From assembly GCF_001456955.1 (NCBI RefSeq), contig NZ_KQ758474.1, positions 49,426 to 113,425 of the forward strand: 64,000 nt of DNA, in the 5' to 3' direction. Origin of the DNA: Microbacterium enclense. Lineage in GTDB: Bacteria; Actinomycetota; Actinomycetes; Actinomycetales; Microbacteriaceae. Below, one piece after another: positions 1 through 8,111 of this stretch. How positions within the stretch are numbered: position 1 is the stretch's first letter; the number at the start of each line of letters is the position of its first letter. The notes under the pieces were generated by a model. It was not told the origin of the DNA and did no database searches. It worked only from the letters and a program-made list of their open reading frames with translations. A program made the translations under genes and the position numbers.

Positions 1-781
1 CGCGCCAGGTGAGCCAGCGCTCGATGAGCGAGTAGTCCCAGTCGGGACCCGAGAAGCCGAGCGTGAACAGACGGGTGCCTGCGTCGTAGAGGGCGTCGGC
101 GACGGACTCGTCGCGGTCTTTGAGCTCGTTCGAGACGACGAGACCCGACAGATCGCGCCCCTCGGTGCCGGCCCAGTTCTCGATCACGCCGAGCTTGTGC
201 GGCAGCTCGTCGGGGGTGACGAAGCTGTGCCAGATGTCGGCCTGACGGGCGACGATGCGGAGGGTCTTCTGCTCGCCCTTGCCGCCGATCATGACGGGGA
301 TCTTGCGAGTGGGCGCGGGGTTGAGCTTCCCCCATCGCTCGACGACGCGGTCGAGGTCGGTCGCGAGCGCGTTCAGACGGGATCCTGCGGTGCCGAAGTC
401 GTAGCCGTACTCGTCGTAGTCGCGCTGGAACCAGCCCGACCCGGTGCCGAAGATAAAGCGGCCGGTGTCGCCGCCCTTCTTGCTGATGTGGTCGATCGTG
501 CGGGCCATGTCGGCCTGCAGGTCGGCACCGCGATAGCTGTTGCAGTTGACCAACGCCCCGAACTCGACGCGCTCGGTCTGCTCGGCCCACGCCGCCAGCA
601 TCGTCCACGACTCGAAGTGCTCGCCGTCGGGGTCGCCGTACAGGGGGAAGAAGTGATCCCAATTGAACAGGATGTCGACCCCCATCTCTTCGAGACGGAA
701 GACGGCGTCGCGGATGTCGGAGTACTGCACGTGCTGCGGCTGGATCTGGACGCCGAGCCGGACCGGGGTGTCGAGGAGCAT
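1..781 (-). CDS. LLM-class (F420-dependent type) oxidoreductase, 3' end beyond window
   Basis: The minus-strand frame from the ATG at 781 stays open to the window edge, giving 260 residues beginning MLLDTPVRLGVQIQPQH. Luciferase-like features are the barrel opening RLGVQIQP, the FNWDHFF segment near residue 40, FGALVNCNSYRGAD, the FGTGSGWFQRDYDEYG motif near 115 and IPVMIGGKGEQKTLRI near 160. These are typical of the LLM-class F420-dependent oxidoreductase family, which uses F420 or flavin; the substrate is unknown. The start is supported by a TAGGCT -10 box exactly 6 nt upstream, so the mRNA is probably leaderless. It is divergent from menC. A longer open frame on the same strand (373-1803) is a shadow. 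Confidence 0.88.
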   Translation of the reverse strand, partial: MLLDTPVRLGVQIQPQHVQYSDIRDAVFRLEEMGVDILFNWDHFFPLYGDPDGEHFESWTMLAAWAEQTERVEFGALVNCNSYRGADLQADMARTIDHISKKGGDTGRFIFGTGSGWFQRDYDEYGYDFGTAGSRLNALATDLDRVVERWGKLNPAPTRKIPVMIGGKGEQKTLRIVARQADIWHSFVTPDELPHKLGVIENWAGTEGRDLSGLVVSNELKDRDESVADALYDAGTRLFTLGFSGPDWDYSLIERWLTWR

Positions 782-787
782 GCGGCA

Positions 788-810
788 AGCCTATTCCGGC
801 CCTCCGACAC
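788..810 (-). promoter_or_regulatory. PafBC/RecA-NDp-like leaderless promoter of the LLM gene
   Basis: On the minus strand: GTGTCGGAG (810-802), 8-nt spacer, TAGGCT (793-788), 6 nt, ATG (781). Motif and spacing match the RecA-NDp consensus tTGTCRgtg-N8-TAnnnT known from mycobacterial PafBC-dependent promoters. Assignment to PafBC is an inference. Confidence 0.65.
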
Positions 811-828
811 CCGGGCCAGGATGGGGGG

Positions 829-1830
829 ATGAGCTCCATGCCCCTCCCCCCGCTCGCCGACGTGCTCGCGACGGCGCGGGTCGTCGCCCTCCCCCTCGCG
901 GTGCGTTTCCGCGGAGTCACGACGCGCGAGGCCGTCGTCTTCGAGGGGCCGCGCGGATGGACGGAGTTCTCCCCGTTCCTCGAGTACGACGACGCGGAGG
1001 CGGCGACCTGGCTCGCCGGCTCTTTCGACTTCGGATGGAACCCCGCACCGCCGGCGCTGCGCGAGACCGTCGCGGTCAACGCCACGATGCCCGCCGTCGC
1101 GGCATCCGAGGTTCCTCGCATCCTGGCTCGGTACGACGGATGCCGCACGGTCAAGGTGAAGGTGGCCGAGGCGGGGCAGACCCTCGCCGACGATGTCGCG
1201 AGAGTGCGGGCGGTCCGCGAGGCGGTGGGCCCCGAGGGGCGCGTGCGCGTCGACGCCAACGCCGCGTGGAACCTCGACGAGGCGGAACGGGCCGTGCACG
1301 CCCTCGCCGAGTTCGACCTGGAGTACGTCGAACAGCCGTGCGCCGAGATCGATGAGCTCGCCCAGCTGCGCGAGCGCATCGCCTATCTCGACATCCCCGT
1401 CGCCGCCGACGAGAGCGTGCGCAAGGCCGTCGACCCGCTGCGGGTCGCCCGTGCGGGGGCGGCCGACCTGCTGGTGATCAAGGCGCAGCCCCTCGGCGGC
1501 GTGCACGCCGCGCTCGACATCGTGGCGCGGGCGGGGCTGCCCGCGGTTGTCTCCAGCGCCCTCGACACCTCGATCGGGCTGGCGATGGGCGCGACGCTGG
1601 CGGCGGCGCTGCCCGGCCTCGATTACGACTGCGGTCTGGGCACCGCGTCGTTGTTCACGACCGACGTCGTGGCATCCCCCCTGGTCGCGCGCGAAGGCGT
1701 CCTGACACTCGACCGCCCCCGGCCGTCGTCCGCGGAGCTCGACCGCGTGAGCGCCGCCGACGACCGCCGCGACTGGTGGCTCGAGCGCCTGCGCCGCTGT
1801 CACACGCTGCTGGAGCGCACGGCGAGATGA
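829..1830 (+). CDS. menC: o-succinylbenzoate synthase (menaquinone biosynthesis)
   Basis: A 333-residue enolase-superfamily protein of the actinobacterial MenC type. It dehydrates SHCHC to o-succinylbenzoate in menaquinone synthesis. The expected residues are visible: K109/K111 in KVKV, D142 and N144 in VDANAAWN, E168 in VEQPC, D194-E195 in ADES and K218 in VIKAQPLGG. The start is uncertain by three codons: ATG at 829 directly follows a run of G, and a second in-frame ATG at 838 has better spacing from it. A menaquinone gene near the cytochrome c maturation operon (8-13 kb) is a familiar actinobacterial association; here a transporter block separates them. Confidence 0.93.
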   Translation: MSSMPLPPLADVLATARVVALPLAVRFRGVTTREAVVFEGPRGWTEFSPFLEYDDAEAATWLAGSFDFGWNPAPPALRETVAVNATMPAVAASEVPRILARYDGCRTVKVKVAEAGQTLADDVARVRAVREAVGPEGRVRVDANAAWNLDEAERAVHALAEFDLEYVEQPCAEIDELAQLRERIAYLDIPVAADESVRKAVDPLRVARAGAADLLVIKAQPLGGVHAALDIVARAGLPAVVSSALDTSIGLAMGATLAAALPGLDYDCGLGTASLFTTDVVASPLVAREGVLTLDRPRPSSAELDRVSAADDRRDWWLERLRRCHTLLERTAR

Positions 1831-1872
1831 GCTGTCGGCTCGGGCGCACCCGGGTGCCGCGCTCGGCGGGCA

Positions 1873-2493
1873 TCACTCGAGGATGAGCCCGACCACCTGC
1901 GACAACCGCTCGGCGAGCCCCGACCGGGACTCCGCCGGCGCCTGACGGGTGAGGAGCGCCGTCTCGGAGGTGGAGATCCAGACCGAGAGCAGCAGCTCCG
2001 TCGCGACGTCCGCCGGCAGCCGCAGCGACAGTCCGCGTGCGTCGGCGATGTCGCGCACGAGCTGCGTGACGCTCTCGCCCAGACCCCGGTTGAGGGCGAG
2101 ATACGCCTCGGCGAAGCCCGGGTTGCGCAGGGCCTGCAGACGCGTCTCTGCACCCAGGAGCACGTCGAGCCGGTCTTCCCCGGTCGCCTCGAGCACCTCC
2201 TGCACCAGCTGCATGACGTCGCCCGCCGTCTCGAGGCCGCGATCCTCGATGGACGTCACGCGCTCGCGCACCGCCGCGATGGTGGTCTCGGCCGATCGCG
2301 CGCAGAGCGCCAGGAAGAGCTCCTCTTTCGAGGCGAAGTTCGAGTAGAAGGCGCCGCGGGTGAATCCGGCGCGCTCGCACACGGCCTCGACGGACGCCGC
2401 GTCGATGCCGACCTCGGCGAACATCTCCGCGGCCGCGTCCATCAGACGGGTACGCGTGTTCTCGCGCCGACGCGATGGGGCGATGTCGGTCAT
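1873..2493 (-). CDS. TetR/AcrR-family regulator of the MMPL-YhgE/Pip operon
   Basis: The 206-residue protein starts at the ATG at 2493, chosen because a strong AGGAGGT ribosome site lies 6 nt upstream; the open frame extends 21 codons further without such support. The N-terminal helix-turn-helix (about residues 12-57, with GFTRGAFYSNFASKEELF) is typical of TetR repressors, and the rest is a helical ligand-binding domain. It is divergent from the MMPL transporter, with two 16-bp operator-like sites between them. The simplest reading is a local repressor relieved by a small hydrophobic ligand exported by the pair. The ligand cannot be inferred. Confidence 0.92.
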   Translation of the reverse strand: MTDIAPSRRRENTRTRLMDAAAEMFAEVGIDAASVEAVCERAGFTRGAFYSNFASKEELFLALCARSAETTIAAVRERVTSIEDRGLETAGDVMQLVQEVLEATGEDRLDVLLGAETRLQALRNPGFAEAYLALNRGLGESVTQLVRDIADARGLSLRLPADVATELLLSVWISTSETALLTRQAPAESRSGLAERLSQVVGLILE

Positions 2494-2549
2494 CCGCGAC
2501 CTCCTGTTCACGGGATGGATCCAGGTTCGATCCTCCCTTACCGCACTAC

Positions 2550-2582
2550 GATACATTGATGTATCCGATACGGTGATGTATC
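2550..2582. promoter_or_regulatory. Paired TetR operators O1 (2550-2565) and O2 (2567-2582)
   Basis: O1 is a perfect 16-bp palindrome, GATACATTGATGTATC. O2 is GATACGGTGATGTATC, which keeps the outer GATAC/GTATC arms. The two sites are also direct repeats with a 17-bp period, leaving 1 bp between them. They sit between the divergent tetR and MMPL genes and overlap the predicted MMPL promoter. Confidence 0.8.
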
Positions 2583-2584
2583 GA
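2556..2584 (+). promoter_or_regulatory. Predicted promoter of the MMPL-YhgE/Pip operon
   Basis: TTGATG (2556-2561) and TATCGA (2579-2584) are separated by 17 bp. The -35 box lies in operator O1 and the -10 box overlaps the right arm of O2, a geometry that would allow full repression by bound TetR. Confidence 0.55.
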
Positions 2585-2610
2585 CCCGTTCACCGATCGT
2601 GGGAGCCGCC

Positions 2611-5505
2611 GTGTCGACATACCTCTACAGCCTGGGTCGCTGGTCGTTCCGCCACCCGTGGCGGGTGGTGACCGCCTGGTTGCTCATCGTCGTCATCGCC
2701 GGGGGTGGGGTCGCGCTCTTCGCCAAGGGCACCGACAACACCTTCACGATCCCTGGAACGGAGTCGCAGGCCGGCCTCGAGATGCTGGAGCGCACGTTCC
2801 CCCAGGTCAGCGGCGCGAGCGCCGAGATCATCGTGGTCGCGGCCGACGGCGCGAGCGTGCGCGAGCAGGCCTACCAGCAGGCCATCGCCACGACGACCGC
2901 CGACATCGCGAAGCTCGACTTCGTCGAGGCCGTCACCGACCCGTACGACGCGCGCATCGCCGGCGGCGTCGCCGACGACGATCGCGCCGCCATCGTGCGC
3001 ATCCAGTTCTCCGGCGAGGCGACGGCCGTGCCGCAGGCCACCGAAGACGGCCTGCGCGAAGCGGCGACCGCGCTCGGATCGGCGCTGCCGACGGGATCGC
3101 AGGCCGTGCTGGGCGGCCAACTGTTCGCGACCGAGATCCCCGGCGCCTCCCTCACCGAGGCGCTCGGCGTTCTGATCGCCGCGCTCGTGCTCATGGTGAC
3201 GTTCCGCTCGTTCCTGGTGGCCGGCATGCCGCTGGCCACCGCGATCCTCGGCGTGGCGCTCTCGGTCGGGCTCATCTTCATCGCGACGGGGTTCGCGACC
3301 GTGTCGGCGACGACGCCGCTGTTGGCGGTCATGCTGGGTTTGGCGGTCGGCATCGACTACGCCCTCTTCATCGTGTCGCGACATCAAGACCAGACGAGAG
3401 CCGGGATGGACCCCGAGGAGTCCACCGCGCGCGCGGTGGGCACGGCCGGTTCGGCCGTCGTCTTCGCGGGGATCACGGTGTTGATCGCCCTCATCGGTCT
3501 CGGTTTCGCCGGCATCCCGTTCCTGACGACCATGGGCATCGCCGCCTCCGTCGCCGTCGCGATCGCCGTGTGCGTCGGCCTGACGCTCACCCCGGCGCTA
3601 CTCGGCTTCGCCGGTCGCCGCGTGGTGGGGTGGGGTCACACGCGCCCGCGTTCGTCGCGTCGCCGCCGCGAGATGTCGGCGCAAGAAGACGCCGACGCTC
3701 TCGCCGAAGCCGCCCGGGAGCGCGAGGCGAAGGCCGCGGCCTCGGCCGCGCGGGCCGAACGCAACGGTCCCGCGAAGCGGTGGGTCGGTCTGGTGACCCG
3801 GCACCCGGTGGTCACGACCGTCGCCGTTGTCGCGATCCTGGGCACGACCGCCATCCCCGCCGCGTCGCTGGCGCTGACGCTGCCGAACGCCGGGCAGCTA
3901 CCCGAGGGCGACGAGGCGCGCGTCGCGTACGAACTCACCGACGAGTACTTCGGCCCGGGCGCGAACGGTCCGCTCATCATGACCGGAACGATCGTCACCT
4001 CGAACGACCCGTTGACGCTCATGACCGACATCGGCGACGAGATCGCCAAGATCCCCGGTGTGGCCGAGGTCGCCCTGGCGACGCCGAACGAGACGGCCGA
4101 CACGGGCATCGTGCAGATCGTGCCAGAGACCGCTCCCGACGACCCTCGCACGGCCGACCTCGTCCGCGAACTCCGGGCGCAAGAGAACCGGCTGTTCGAC
4201 GAGTTCGGCGTGCGGCTGCTCGTCACCGGATACACCGCCGTGACCATCGACATCTCCGATCAGCTCGGGGCGGCACTGCTGCCGTTCGGCCTCTTCGTGG
4301 TGGGGCTGTCACTCGTGTTGCTGATGGTCGTGTTCCGCTCGATCTGGGTGCCGCTCACCGCCGCCGGGGGCTACCTGCTGTCGGTCGCCGCCTCGTTCGG
4401 CGTCGTGGCCGCCGTGTTCGAGTGGGGCTGGTTCGCCGACGCCCTGCACGTGGCGAAGGTCGGGCCCATCATCAGCTTCATGCCGATCGTCGTCATGGGC
4501 GTGCTGTTCGGCTTGGCGATGGATTATCAGGTGTTCCTCGTCTCGCGCATGCGTGAAGACTTCGTGCACGCCGACCGCGAGGGCCGAACGCCGCGCGAGG
4601 TGGCTCTCGGCGCCGTCCGCAGTGGCTTCGCGGCATCCGCCCGCGTCGTCGTCGCGGCCGCCGTGATCATGTTCGCCGTGTTCGTGGCGTTCGTTCCCGA
4701 GGGCGACTCGAGCCTCAAGCCGATCGCCCTGGGCTTGGCCGTGGGCGTCGCGGTCGATGCGTTCCTCGTGCGTATGACGCTCGTCCCCGCCATCCTCGCG
4801 CTGCTCGGCGCGAAGGCGTGGTGGATGCCGCGCTGGCTCGACCGCCTGCTGCCCAAGCTCGATGTCGAGGGCGAGGCCGTCGAACGCGAGGTGCGCCTGG
4901 CGGACTGGCCGTCGGAACCCGACATGGCCATCGCCGCCGACGACCTGCGCACCACGGTCCCCTCCGACGCCGCGCAGCCTGTGTTCCGCGACGTGACGCT
5001 GCGCGTCGGCGTCGGCGGCACGTTGCTCGTGACGGGTGAGACGCGCACCACGCGCACTCTTCTCTTGGCCCTCGCCGGTCGCCTGTCCGAGATCGAGGGC
5101 AATCTGCGCGTCGACGGATCGCTGGTGCCCGAGCGCGCCGGCGCCGTGCGCGCCCGCGTCGGCGTCGCCCTGCTCGACGACCCCTCGACCGCCGAGGCGG
5201 AGGTCGCCCAGGCCATCGCGCGCGGAACGCGCATCGTGGTCGTCTCCGATATCGACCGCCTCGACGACGACGCCCGAGACGACGTCGCCCGGGTGCTGCG
5301 TCGTGCGGCACTCGAGGCGCACGAACGGTCCGACGACGCCTCCTCGCCCATGACGCTGGTGGTGTCGGCCCGCGACGAGCGCCGCGCGCTCGCGCTGCTC
5401 GCCGAGGCCCAGCGCCCCGATGTCCAGTCGCTCGCGTTGCCCACCCCGCGTCGGCACCAGCCCGAACCCGAAACCTTCGCCGATCTCTCCGAGGTGTTCG
5501 CATGA
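2611..5505 (+). CDS. MMPL/RND-type transporter with degenerate ABC-ATPase-like C-terminal domain
   Basis: 964 residues from the GTG at 2611, preferred over the GTG at 2599 because GGGAG lies 5 nt before it and the protein then opens MSTYLYSLGRW as is usual in the family. Two MMPL repeats, each with about six membrane helices, carry typical motifs (MLGLAVGIDYALFIVSRH near residue 245; MGVLFGLAMDYQVFLVSRMRED near 630). It probably exports lipids or hydrophobic toxicants using the proton gradient. After about residue 765 comes a soluble domain resembling an ABC nucleotide-binding domain, FRDVTLRVGVGGTLLVTGE then TRTTRTLLLALAGRL, where the Walker A Gly-Lys-Ser/Thr is lost; IVVVSDIDRL sits at a Walker-B-like place and no LSGGQ is seen. 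It overlaps the next gene by ATGA. Confidence 0.9.
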   Translation: MSTYLYSLGRWSFRHPWRVVTAWLLIVVIAGGGVALFAKGTDNTFTIPGTESQAGLEMLERTFPQVSGASAEIIVVAADGASVREQAYQQAIATTTADIAKLDFVEAVTDPYDARIAGGVADDDRAAIVRIQFSGEATAVPQATEDGLREAATALGSALPTGSQAVLGGQLFATEIPGASLTEALGVLIAALVLMVTFRSFLVAGMPLATAILGVALSVGLIFIATGFATVSATTPLLAVMLGLAVGIDYALFIVSRHQDQTRAGMDPEESTARAVGTAGSAVVFAGITVLIALIGLGFAGIPFLTTMGIAASVAVAIAVCVGLTLTPALLGFAGRRVVGWGHTRPRSSRRRREMSAQEDADALAEAAREREAKAAASAARAERNGPAKRWVGLVTRHPVVTTVAVVAILGTTAIPAASLALTLPNAGQLPEGDEARVAYELTDEYFGPGANGPLIMTGTIVTSNDPLTLMTDIGDEIAKIPGVAEVALATPNETADTGIVQIVPETAPDDPRTADLVRELRAQENRLFDEFGVRLLVTGYTAVTIDISDQLGAALLPFGLFVVGLSLVLLMVVFRSIWVPLTAAGGYLLSVAASFGVVAAVFEWGWFADALHVAKVGPIISFMPIVVMGVLFGLAMDYQVFLVSRMREDFVHADREGRTPREVALGAVRSGFAASARVVVAAAVIMFAVFVAFVPEGDSSLKPIALGLAVGVAVDAFLVRMTLVPAILALLGAKAWWMPRWLDRLLPKLDVEGEAVEREVRLADWPSEPDMAIAADDLRTTVPSDAAQPVFRDVTLRVGVGGTLLVTGETRTTRTLLLALAGRLSEIEGNLRVDGSLVPERAGAVRARVGVALLDDPSTAEAEVAQAIARGTRIVVVSDIDRLDDDARDDVARVLRRAALEAHERSDDASSPMTLVVSARDERRALALLAEAQRPDVQSLALPTPRRHQPEPETFADLSEVFA

Positions 5506-7586
5506 CACTCCCCGTCGAGCGCTCCCGCTCGCGCCGCCCCGTCACCTGGCTGACGCTCATCGGCGTGCTCCTGCTCCCCGCCGTCATCGGCGGCATCCTG
5601 GTCGGTGCGCTCTACGACCCCACCGACCGTCTCGACAACATCACCGCCGCGATCGTCAACGACGACAAGGCCGTCGAATTGAACGGTCAACCCGTGCCGC
5701 TCGGACGACAGTTGACCGGCGGCCTCGTCAAGGGCGCCTCCGATCAGCCGAGCAACATCGACTGGGTCATTTCGAACGATGAAGACGCCGCGGCGGGCCT
5801 CGCCGACGGCACCTACACCGCCGTCGTGACCATCCCCGAGAACTTCACGGCCGCCTCCCTCTCGACCCGGCCGGGTGAGACCCCCGAGAAGGCGACCATC
5901 GACGTGCAGACGGCTCCCGGCGCGCGGGTCGTCGACGGTGCCATCACCGCCACCCTCGCGTCCACCGCGTCGAGCGTCTACGGCAGTGAGCTGTCGTCGC
6001 AGTACCTCAAGAACGTGTTCCTGGGATTCACGTCGCTCAGCGACCAGCTCGGGCAGGCGGCGAGCGGAGCGCATCAGCTCGCCGACGGCGCGCGTCAGGC
6101 CGCCGACGGGGCCACCGGCCTGAGTGACGGACTCGGGCAGCTGTCGAGCGGCGCGACCGGCCTGGCCGACGGCGCCTCGCAGCTCGCCGCGGGCGCGGGG
6201 CCGCTCGCCGACGGCGCGAGTCAGCTCGCGACGGGAGCGGGCGCGCTGGCGGGCGGCACGCGCGAAGCGGCGGCGGGTGTCGACAAGCTCGCCGCGGGCG
6301 CCGACGGCATCGCCGCGGGCAATCAGCAGCTCGCCACGCAGGTCAACGGCCTCGCCGATCGGATTCCTCCGCAGTTCGCCACAGACGCCGAGAAGCTCGC
6401 GCAAGCCGCGCCGCAGGTGAACACCGCGTTGGTCGACGCGGCAGCGGCCCTGCGAAAGGCGGCCGAGGAGTGCACCGGCACCCCCGAGCAATGCCAGGTG
6501 CTGCGCGACGCCTCGACCAAGGCCGACGAAGCACTCCCCCAGGCGACGCAGACCGTGACCCGCATCGGTGACCTCGCCGGTCAGGCGGCGCAGCTCCCGG
6601 CCGGCATCCGCGCCATCGCCGACGCCAACCAGCAGCTCGCCGACGGCTCCACCGGTCTCGCCGGCGGAGCCCGCGAAGCGGCAGCCGGTCTGGGCACGAT
6701 CGCCGGCGGCATCGACGGGCTCGCCGGAGGTGCGACGCAGCTCGCCGACGGCGCACGCCAGTTCGGCACCGGGGCGGCGGCGCTGTCATCCGGGGCCGGG
6801 CAGCTGGCATCCGGGGCATCGGACGCCGAGACGGGTGCGGCCCAACTGGCCGACGGCGTCGGTCAGGTGGCATCCGGAACCTCGTCGCTCGCGGACGGTC
6901 TCGACACCGCCGTCGCACAACTACCGACCTATACCGACGCGCAGGCGACGACCCTCGCCGATGTCGTCGCGGATCCCGTGTCGGCGACCGGCGTGAGCAC
7001 CTCCCTGTTCGGCCTCGCGGCCGTCCCCCTGCTGGCCATGGCGGTGCTCTGGTTCGGTGGGCTGGCGTCGTTCGTGGCCTTCCAAGCGGTGTCGGCGCGC
7101 GCTCTCACCAGCCGACGTCCCTCCGCGCTCATCGCAATGCGCGGGTACCTGCCAGCGGCAGGCGTCGGGGCGGCGCAGGGCCTTCTGGTCGCGGCCGTGG
7201 TGCAAGTGGCATCCCGCTACGACTGGGGCGACTGGGCGCTCTTCGCCCTCATCTGCATCGCCGCGGGCATCGCCTTCGCCGCCGTGCATCAGGCGCTGGT
7301 GGCCGTGTTCGGTGGAGCCGGCCGCTGGGTCGCTGCGGTGATCGGAGCGTTGGCGCTGGGAGCGACGATCGTGTCGACGGTGCCGCCCGCCCTGGCGGCC
7401 GTCGCCGCGCTGATGCCCACCGCCCCGGTGTACGACGCGATGCTCGGCGCCCTGTCGTCGTCCGGAGGCGTCGCCGCGGGGGTCGTCGGGCTGGTGGTGT
7501 GGGCGTTGCTGGCGCTGATCGTCACGACGCTGATCGTGGCGCGGCGCCGCACGACGTCCGCCAAGGCCGCCACCCAGCCCGCGTGA
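5502..7586 (+). CDS. YhgE/Pip family membrane protein
   Basis: 694 residues, translationally coupled to the MMPL gene (ATGA). One N-terminal membrane helix (about 14-36) is followed by a large extracytoplasmic region and a C-terminal ABC-2-type block of about six helices from residue 500. The middle carries many short repeats of the type LADGAxQLAxGA, giving a long helical stalk as in YhgE/Pip proteins (phage infection protein family). The insert near residues 270-350 contains two Cys in EECTGTPEQCQ. The family has ABC-2 permease folds but usually no obvious ATPase partner; here the ATPase-like tail of the upstream MMPL protein may be a relic of one. The last codons form the first copy of a downstream tandem repeat. 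Confidence 0.88.
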   Translation: MTLPVERSRSRRPVTWLTLIGVLLLPAVIGGILVGALYDPTDRLDNITAAIVNDDKAVELNGQPVPLGRQLTGGLVKGASDQPSNIDWVISNDEDAAAGLADGTYTAVVTIPENFTAASLSTRPGETPEKATIDVQTAPGARVVDGAITATLASTASSVYGSELSSQYLKNVFLGFTSLSDQLGQAASGAHQLADGARQAADGATGLSDGLGQLSSGATGLADGASQLAAGAGPLADGASQLATGAGALAGGTREAAAGVDKLAAGADGIAAGNQQLATQVNGLADRIPPQFATDAEKLAQAAPQVNTALVDAAAALRKAAEECTGTPEQCQVLRDASTKADEALPQATQTVTRIGDLAGQAAQLPAGIRAIADANQQLADGSTGLAGGAREAAAGLGTIAGGIDGLAGGATQLADGARQFGTGAAALSSGAGQLASGASDAETGAAQLADGVGQVASGTSSLADGLDTAVAQLPTYTDAQATTLADVVADPVSATGVSTSLFGLAAVPLLAMAVLWFGGLASFVAFQAVSARALTSRRPSALIAMRGYLPAAGVGAAQGLLVAAVVQVASRYDWGDWALFALICIAAGIAFAAVHQALVAVFGGAGRWVAAVIGALALGATIVSTVPPALAAVAALMPTAPVYDAMLGALSSSGGVAAGVVGLVVWALLALIVTTLIVARRRTTSAKAATQPA

Positions 7587-7800
7587 GCCTGGCGCGGCGC
7601 CGCACGACGTCCGCCAAGGCCGCCACCCAGCCCGCGTGAGCCTGGAGCGGCGCCGCACGACGTCCGCGAAGGGCCGCCACCGAGACCGCGTGATCGTGGC
7701 GGGTCGCCGCACGACGTCTACGACGGCCGCCACCCGGCCCGCGTGAGCCTGGCGCGGCGCCGCACGACGCCTACGACGGCCGCCACCCGGCCCGCGTGAG
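7545..7800. repeat. Five-copy 53-bp tandem repeat seeded by the 3' end of the YhgE/Pip gene
   Basis: Copies start with CGCCGCACGACG at 7545, 7598, 7651, 7705 and 7758 (periods 53, 53, 54, 53; the last is truncated). Copy 1 includes the gene's last codons and stop. Copies 1 and 2 are almost identical; copies 4 and 5 share TACGACGGC and CCCGGCCC variants, so there were at least two duplication steps. Because 53 is not a multiple of 3 the copies do not extend the protein. Confidence 0.9.
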
Positions 7801-7910
7801 GTCGGGCGGCATCACGCCGCGATCATCCGTCGGGCGTGGGCGACACGCGGCACACCGCTTACGCACAGGGCACGCCCGGGCCACGCCCAGCGCCCCGCGC
7901 CCCGCACCCC

Positions 7911-8042
7911 GCGAACAGCCACGCCCGATGCACGATCACGCCCCCACCCCGCGCCCCGCGAACAGCCACGCCCGATGCACGACCACGCCCCGGCGCCCCG
8001 CCCCGCCCGAACGGCCACGCCCGATGCGTGACCGCGCCCCGC
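7911..8042. repeat. Three degenerate 47-49 bp tandem repeats
   Basis: Units contain GAACRGCCACGCCCGATG followed by CACGA/GTGAC and a C-rich tail. They begin near 7911, 7958 and 8007. The whole span 7587-8111 is noncoding in any convincing frame: the 53-bp repeat, then this C-rich repeat, then a terminator. Confidence 0.75.
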
Positions 8043-8060
8043 GCGGCGCCCCGCTCACGA

Positions 8061-8096
8061 AGAGGGCCCGCCCGGCGGCAGCCGGACGGGCCCTCT
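8061..8096 (-). terminator. Terminator of the cytochrome c maturation operon
   Basis: A 16-bp stem beginning AGAGGGCCCG with a 4-nt loop lies 15 nt after the ccsB stop. The single imperfect pair is a G-U wobble when transcribed on the minus strand and a C-A mismatch on the plus strand, so it serves the minus-strand operon. Confidence 0.8.
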
Positions 8097-8111
8097 CGGG
8101 AACGCACCGCC

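Noticed and set aside
373..1803. A 476-codon open frame on the minus strand across menC and the LLM gene
   Set aside because: High-G+C shadow: composition is Arg/Gly/His-rich without family motifs, while the plus strand clearly encodes MenC and another minus frame encodes an LLM protein.
7545..8042. CRISPR-like array
   Set aside because: Units are contiguous tandem repeats without unique spacers, and no cas genes are near. The Cas4-like nuclease at 25 kb is a TM0106-type fusion.
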